DNA of 8,788 nt from assembly GCA_013152135.1 (NCBI GenBank), contig JAADGX010000131.1:1-8788 (forward strand). Reading direction: 5' to 3'. This document shows, piece by piece, positions 6,220 to 8,788 of this stretch. The translations under genes were made by a program, and so were the position numbers. The notes under the pieces are model-generated. The model had not been told where the DNA came from, did not search any database, and worked only from the letters and a program-made list of their open reading frames with translations. Position 1 is the stretch's first letter, and each line of letters begins with the position of its first letter. This DNA is from Chlorobiota bacterium (lineage in GTDB: Bacteria; Bacteroidota; Ignavibacteria; SZUA-365; JAADGX01).

Positions 6220-6933
6220 ATGAAACTCCTGTACATTTTCCCTCATCCCGATGATGAATCGTTTGGACCGGCCCGCGCCATATCAAGGCATGTCCGGCAG
6301 GGATATGAAGTCCATCTCCTGACGTTGACGCGGGGCGGCGCCACACGGCAACGTGAAAAGTACGGGTACTCCGTCGAAGAGATGGGCAAGGTCCGGTACG
6401 CGGAAATGCTGGAAGTGCAGAAGGTTCTTGACCTTGCCGGGATGACGGTCCTCGATATGCCGGACAGCGGGTTGAAAGAGATGGACCCGCGTGAGATCGA
6501 ATGGGATATTATCAAGGAAATAGAAATCATCCAGCCCCAGATCATCATCACCTACCCCGTACACGGCATCAGCGGGTTCCACGATCACCTCGTTACACAC
6601 GCTGTCGTCAAGCGCGTGTTTGCCGACATGAAGGCGGAAGGTGCCGATTACCTGCGCCGCCTCGCTTTCATCACGCTCAATCTCGATTCCGTCAGGAAAA
6701 ACACGGGCAAGTTCAGACTTCACGCCTCCCCCCCCGAGCTTATCGACTGTATCGAAACAGTGAATGAAGACGATATCGAAAAAATGCGCAATGCCCTGAA
6801 TTGCTACGTCACGTACCAGGAAGTCATCGAGAAAAGCGGAGTGCTTAAATCCGCCGGAAACAAAATCTTCTACGAGTTCTTCCAGGAATTTTTCGCGCCC
6901 GCTGTCACGGACATCGCGTTCCGCCTTCCCTGA
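6220..6933 (+). CDS. PIG-L/LmbE family deacetylase
   Basis: Members of this zinc-dependent family remove acetyl groups from N-acetylglucosamine-type substrates: GlcNAc-inositol in mycothiol synthesis, GlcNAc-malate in bacillithiol synthesis, GlcNAc-PI, and antibiotic precursors. The 237-residue protein has a Rossmann-like start, MKLLYIFPHPDDE, with metal ligands His9 and Asp12 and catalytic Asp11. A later GISGFHDHLVTH (116-127) corresponds to the second metal motif, and His123 is the likely third ligand. In the family this motif usually reads G-HPDH, so Phe120 and His121 replace the usual His-Pro. TRGGATRQREKYG (37-49) is a common substrate-loop pattern. No signal peptide is present, so it is cytoplasmic. 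Substrate is unknown. The neighbour lpxB acts on GlcNAc-derived lipids, but the 143-base gap argues against tight coupling. A bacillithiol role cannot be confirmed. Confidence 0.88.
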   Translation: MKLLYIFPHPDDESFGPARAISRHVRQGYEVHLLTLTRGGATRQREKYGYSVEEMGKVRYAEMLEVQKVLDLAGMTVLDMPDSGLKEMDPREIEWDIIKEIEIIQPQIIITYPVHGISGFHDHLVTHAVVKRVFADMKAEGADYLRRLAFITLNLDSVRKNTGKFRLHASPPELIDCIETVNEDDIEKMRNALNCYVTYQEVIEKSGVLKSAGNKIFYEFFQEFFAPAVTDIAFRLP

Positions 6934-7009
6934 TAATACGGATCGAGAATAGCTCTTCACCGCTGTTATCGCGCGGCAGCGTAATCCTGAACTATTGTAC
7001 GGAGAGAAC

Positions 7010-8692
7010 CTATGTAGCGGGAGAGAGCAACTCGTTCATCAATCGCTTCAGCTCTTCCAGCTGAAACGGTTTCGAGAGATACGCGTTGCACCCGGCCTCG
7101 AGGCTGCGCTTTTTATCTTCGGGGAAGGCGTGCGCCGTGAGAGCAATAATCGGTATCTCGGCAAAACGTTCATCCGCCCGTACCTTCCGCGTTAAATCAA
7201 GGCCATCTTCATCGCCTCGCAACGAAAGATCCATCAAGATGAGATCGAAATTATACCGCTCGATCAACTGCCAGGCGGTCATCGTATTATCCGCCGTCAT
7301 GATACCGTATTCCTTTGACAACACGACGTCCATGTACTGTTGCGTCTGGTCATCATCTTCCACGACCAGGACCATTTTCCCCTCGACGTGCACGGGTTCC
7401 GGCGGTTCTTCAAGCGAAGTAACCTGCACATGCCGGTCTTGATCATCTTCGGACTCGACCTTCTCGGCCAGGAACTGCATGGTGAACGTAGTGCCCTTCC
7501 CCTTGCGGCTCTTTACGGTTACCATACCGGAGTTCATTTCCACGTAACGCTTCGTGAGCGCCAGGCCGAGGCCCAACCCTTCAAACGGTCGAGTATACCC
7601 GGTGACCTCCTGGGAAAACGTGCTGAAGACCTTCGGCAGGTACTCGGCCGATATTCCGATCCCCGTATCCGTGACGTCGATGCATATACGCTGGTCTTCC
7701 TTGTACACTGTAACCTTGACTCCGCCTTCATGCGTGAACTTGATGGCATTATCCATCAGGTTGGTAAGGGCCTGGTCGAAACAGTAAGGGTCAACGTTTA
7801 TTACAGCGCTCGGCAACTCCGAATCAAATTCCAGCACGAGGTTCTTGGCGTCCGCGAGGGGACGCATATCGTTGACGAAACGTTGTATCCTGGAATTCAC
7901 TTCGATCAATTCCGGGCGCAATTCGAACGTCCCGACCTGGATACTTGAGATGTTCAGGATGTGTTCGACGGTTCTCATCAAGCGATCGCCGCCCGCCTTG
8001 ATACTCTCGAAGAAGATCTCCTCGTCTTCGGCAATCCGGTCTTCAAATTCGCTACGAATCAGGTTGCTGTATCCCATGATGACGTTGAGAGGGGTTCGAA
8101 TTTCATGCGAAATATTCGCGATGAACGCATCCTTCAACTTGTCGGACTGTTCCGCCCTCTCCTTGGCGGCAATCAAGGCCGCCTCGGTCTTCTTCCGTTC
8201 GGTGATATCAATGGCAACAATCTGGACGGCTTCCTTCCCGTCGTAGATAATCGGGATCGCCGTTACTTCCGCATCGATAATCTGGCCATCCCGCCGAACC
8301 ATCTTTTCTTCGATGAACGTAAATTCTTTCTTCTCCTCCAACACCAAACGCAATCGTTCTTGTGCTTCTTCGACGTAGTTGGGATGGTTGAACTGCGAGA
8401 GCGGCTGCTCCAGCAATTCCTCGGGACTGATGGCAGCAAGCAAACGGGTCCATGCATCGTTTACATAAACAAAGTAGCCGTCGATGATAACAGCCATGGG
8501 AATCGGAGAAAACTTGACCAGCCTGCGATACCGCTGTTCACTCTCCGTGAGCTTCTCCAGGTTACGCTGCTGAATGGTGAGTATTTTCCGCTGTTGGAGG
8601 AAAAAAATGAAGAAAATCCCTACAACGAGGATGAGCAGGACGATGGTGACGCTAATTATCGCCAGCCATATTTCTGAAGACGGTATTGGCAT
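7010..8692 (-). CDS. Hybrid sensor histidine kinase (TM-PAS-HisKA-HATPase-receiver)
   Basis: This is a 560-residue membrane-anchored signalling kinase. One hydrophobic helix (about 9-32) leaves almost nothing outside the membrane. A short coiled region (about 36-58) follows, then a PAS domain (about 55-166) ending in the typical DITERKKTE. The HisKA domain has phospho-acceptor His196 in ISHEIRTPLN. The HATPase has N box Asn311/Asn315, G1 box DTGIG (342-346) and G2 box GLGLGL (372-377). A linker rich in Glu and Pro leads to a receiver (about 438-557) with acidic Asp446/Asp447, phospho-acceptor Asp488, Thr519 and Lys541. All key residues are present, so it should be active. The ATG at 8692 is preferred because it places the membrane helix at the N-terminus; an upstream in-frame GTG (8755) adds 21 residues. 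No partner regulator is adjacent, and the signal is unknown. Confidence 0.93.
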   Translation of the reverse strand: MPIPSSEIWLAIISVTIVLLILVVGIFFIFFLQQRKILTIQQRNLEKLTESEQRYRRLVKFSPIPMAVIIDGYFVYVNDAWTRLLAAISPEELLEQPLSQFNHPNYVEEAQERLRLVLEEKKEFTFIEEKMVRRDGQIIDAEVTAIPIIYDGKEAVQIVAIDITERKKTEAALIAAKERAEQSDKLKDAFIANISHEIRTPLNVIMGYSNLIRSEFEDRIAEDEEIFFESIKAGGDRLMRTVEHILNISSIQVGTFELRPELIEVNSRIQRFVNDMRPLADAKNLVLEFDSELPSAVINVDPYCFDQALTNLMDNAIKFTHEGGVKVTVYKEDQRICIDVTDTGIGISAEYLPKVFSTFSQEVTGYTRPFEGLGLGLALTKRYVEMNSGMVTVKSRKGKGTTFTMQFLAEKVESEDDQDRHVQVTSLEEPPEPVHVEGKMVLVVEDDDQTQQYMDVVLSKEYGIMTADNTMTAWQLIERYNFDLILMDLSLRGDEDGLDLTRKVRADERFAEIPIIALTAHAFPEDKKRSLEAGCNAYLSKPFQLEELKRLMNELLSPAT

Positions 8693-8763
8693 ATGAAGGC
8701 TACAACATAAAGAAGATATGCAATTGTATTTAAAGAGGCATGAAAAAGAGTCCACGCAATACT

Positions 8764-8773
8764 GGCAATTGCC
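8764..8773. other. Perfect 10-base palindrome upstream of the histidine kinase gene
   Basis: GGCAATTGCC is its own reverse complement. A second CAATTG lies at 8721-8726 inside an imperfect 12-base palindrome, 45 bases away centre to centre, also upstream of the kinase ATG at 8692. Such sites can bind dimeric regulators. A short palindrome can also occur by chance, so no function is claimed. Confidence 0.25.
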
Positions 8774-8788
8774 TTTTCACTTAAAATA

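Noticed and set aside
6283..6960. Open frame on the minus strand opposite the deacetylase (225 codons)
   Set aside because: The plus-strand frame has clear PIG-L motifs; the antisense translation has none.
6934..7009. Possible bidirectional terminator between the converging deacetylase and kinase genes
   Set aside because: Only a five-pair CGCTG/CAGCG stem around an 11-base loop is present, with no T tract on either strand.
1..8788. tRNA genes, CRISPR arrays, insertion sequences and attachment sites
   Set aside because: No cloverleaf-like segment, regularly spaced repeat, transposase motif or flanking repeat pair was found on either strand.

Overview
The window holds ten protein-coding genes and no recognisable RNA gene, mobile element or CRISPR array. 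lpxB marks a Gram-negative host. A stand-alone small PurS beside PurQ implies the three-subunit FGAM synthase rather than the single large PurL of proteobacteria and most Bacteroidetes. The phosphatidylserine decarboxylase is the short form that cleaves at Gly-Ser. Shine-Dalgarno sequences are mostly weak and GTG starts are frequent. Together these fit a member of the Fibrobacteres-Chlorobi-Bacteroidetes group, perhaps Chlorobi or Ignavibacteria-like. That placement is inference from gene content only.

Bases 1-4137 form one tightly packed minus-strand run. Read 5' to 3' it is purC, psd, pssA, purS, purQ, tatA, gatA, with gatA leaving the window at base 1. Six of the seven genes are separated by 17 bases or less, or overlap; tatA and gatA are 80 bases apart. 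The run mixes two purine steps, the two steps that make phosphatidylethanolamine, a Tat translocase component and a tRNA-dependent amidotransferase subunit. psd is split by a one-base frameshift at a run of six G, most likely a sequencing error or a recent indel.

Bases 4138-4323 are a divergent intergenic region with a plausible purC promoter. On the plus strand an isoprenylcysteine methyltransferase-like membrane protein is followed after one base by lpxB (lipid A disaccharide synthase). After 143 bases comes a PIG-L/LmbE-type deacetylase. It converges on a minus-strand hybrid sensor histidine kinase (membrane segment, PAS, HisKA, HATPase, receiver) whose upstream region reaches the window's right edge.

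The theme is housekeeping: envelope lipid synthesis (psd, pssA, lpxB), purine synthesis and protein export. I found no convincing new system. The points most worth checking are the psd frameshift, the tatA ribosome-binding site embedded in the purQ C-terminus, the altered metal-site motif of the deacetylase, and the mixed purine/phospholipid/Tat operon.
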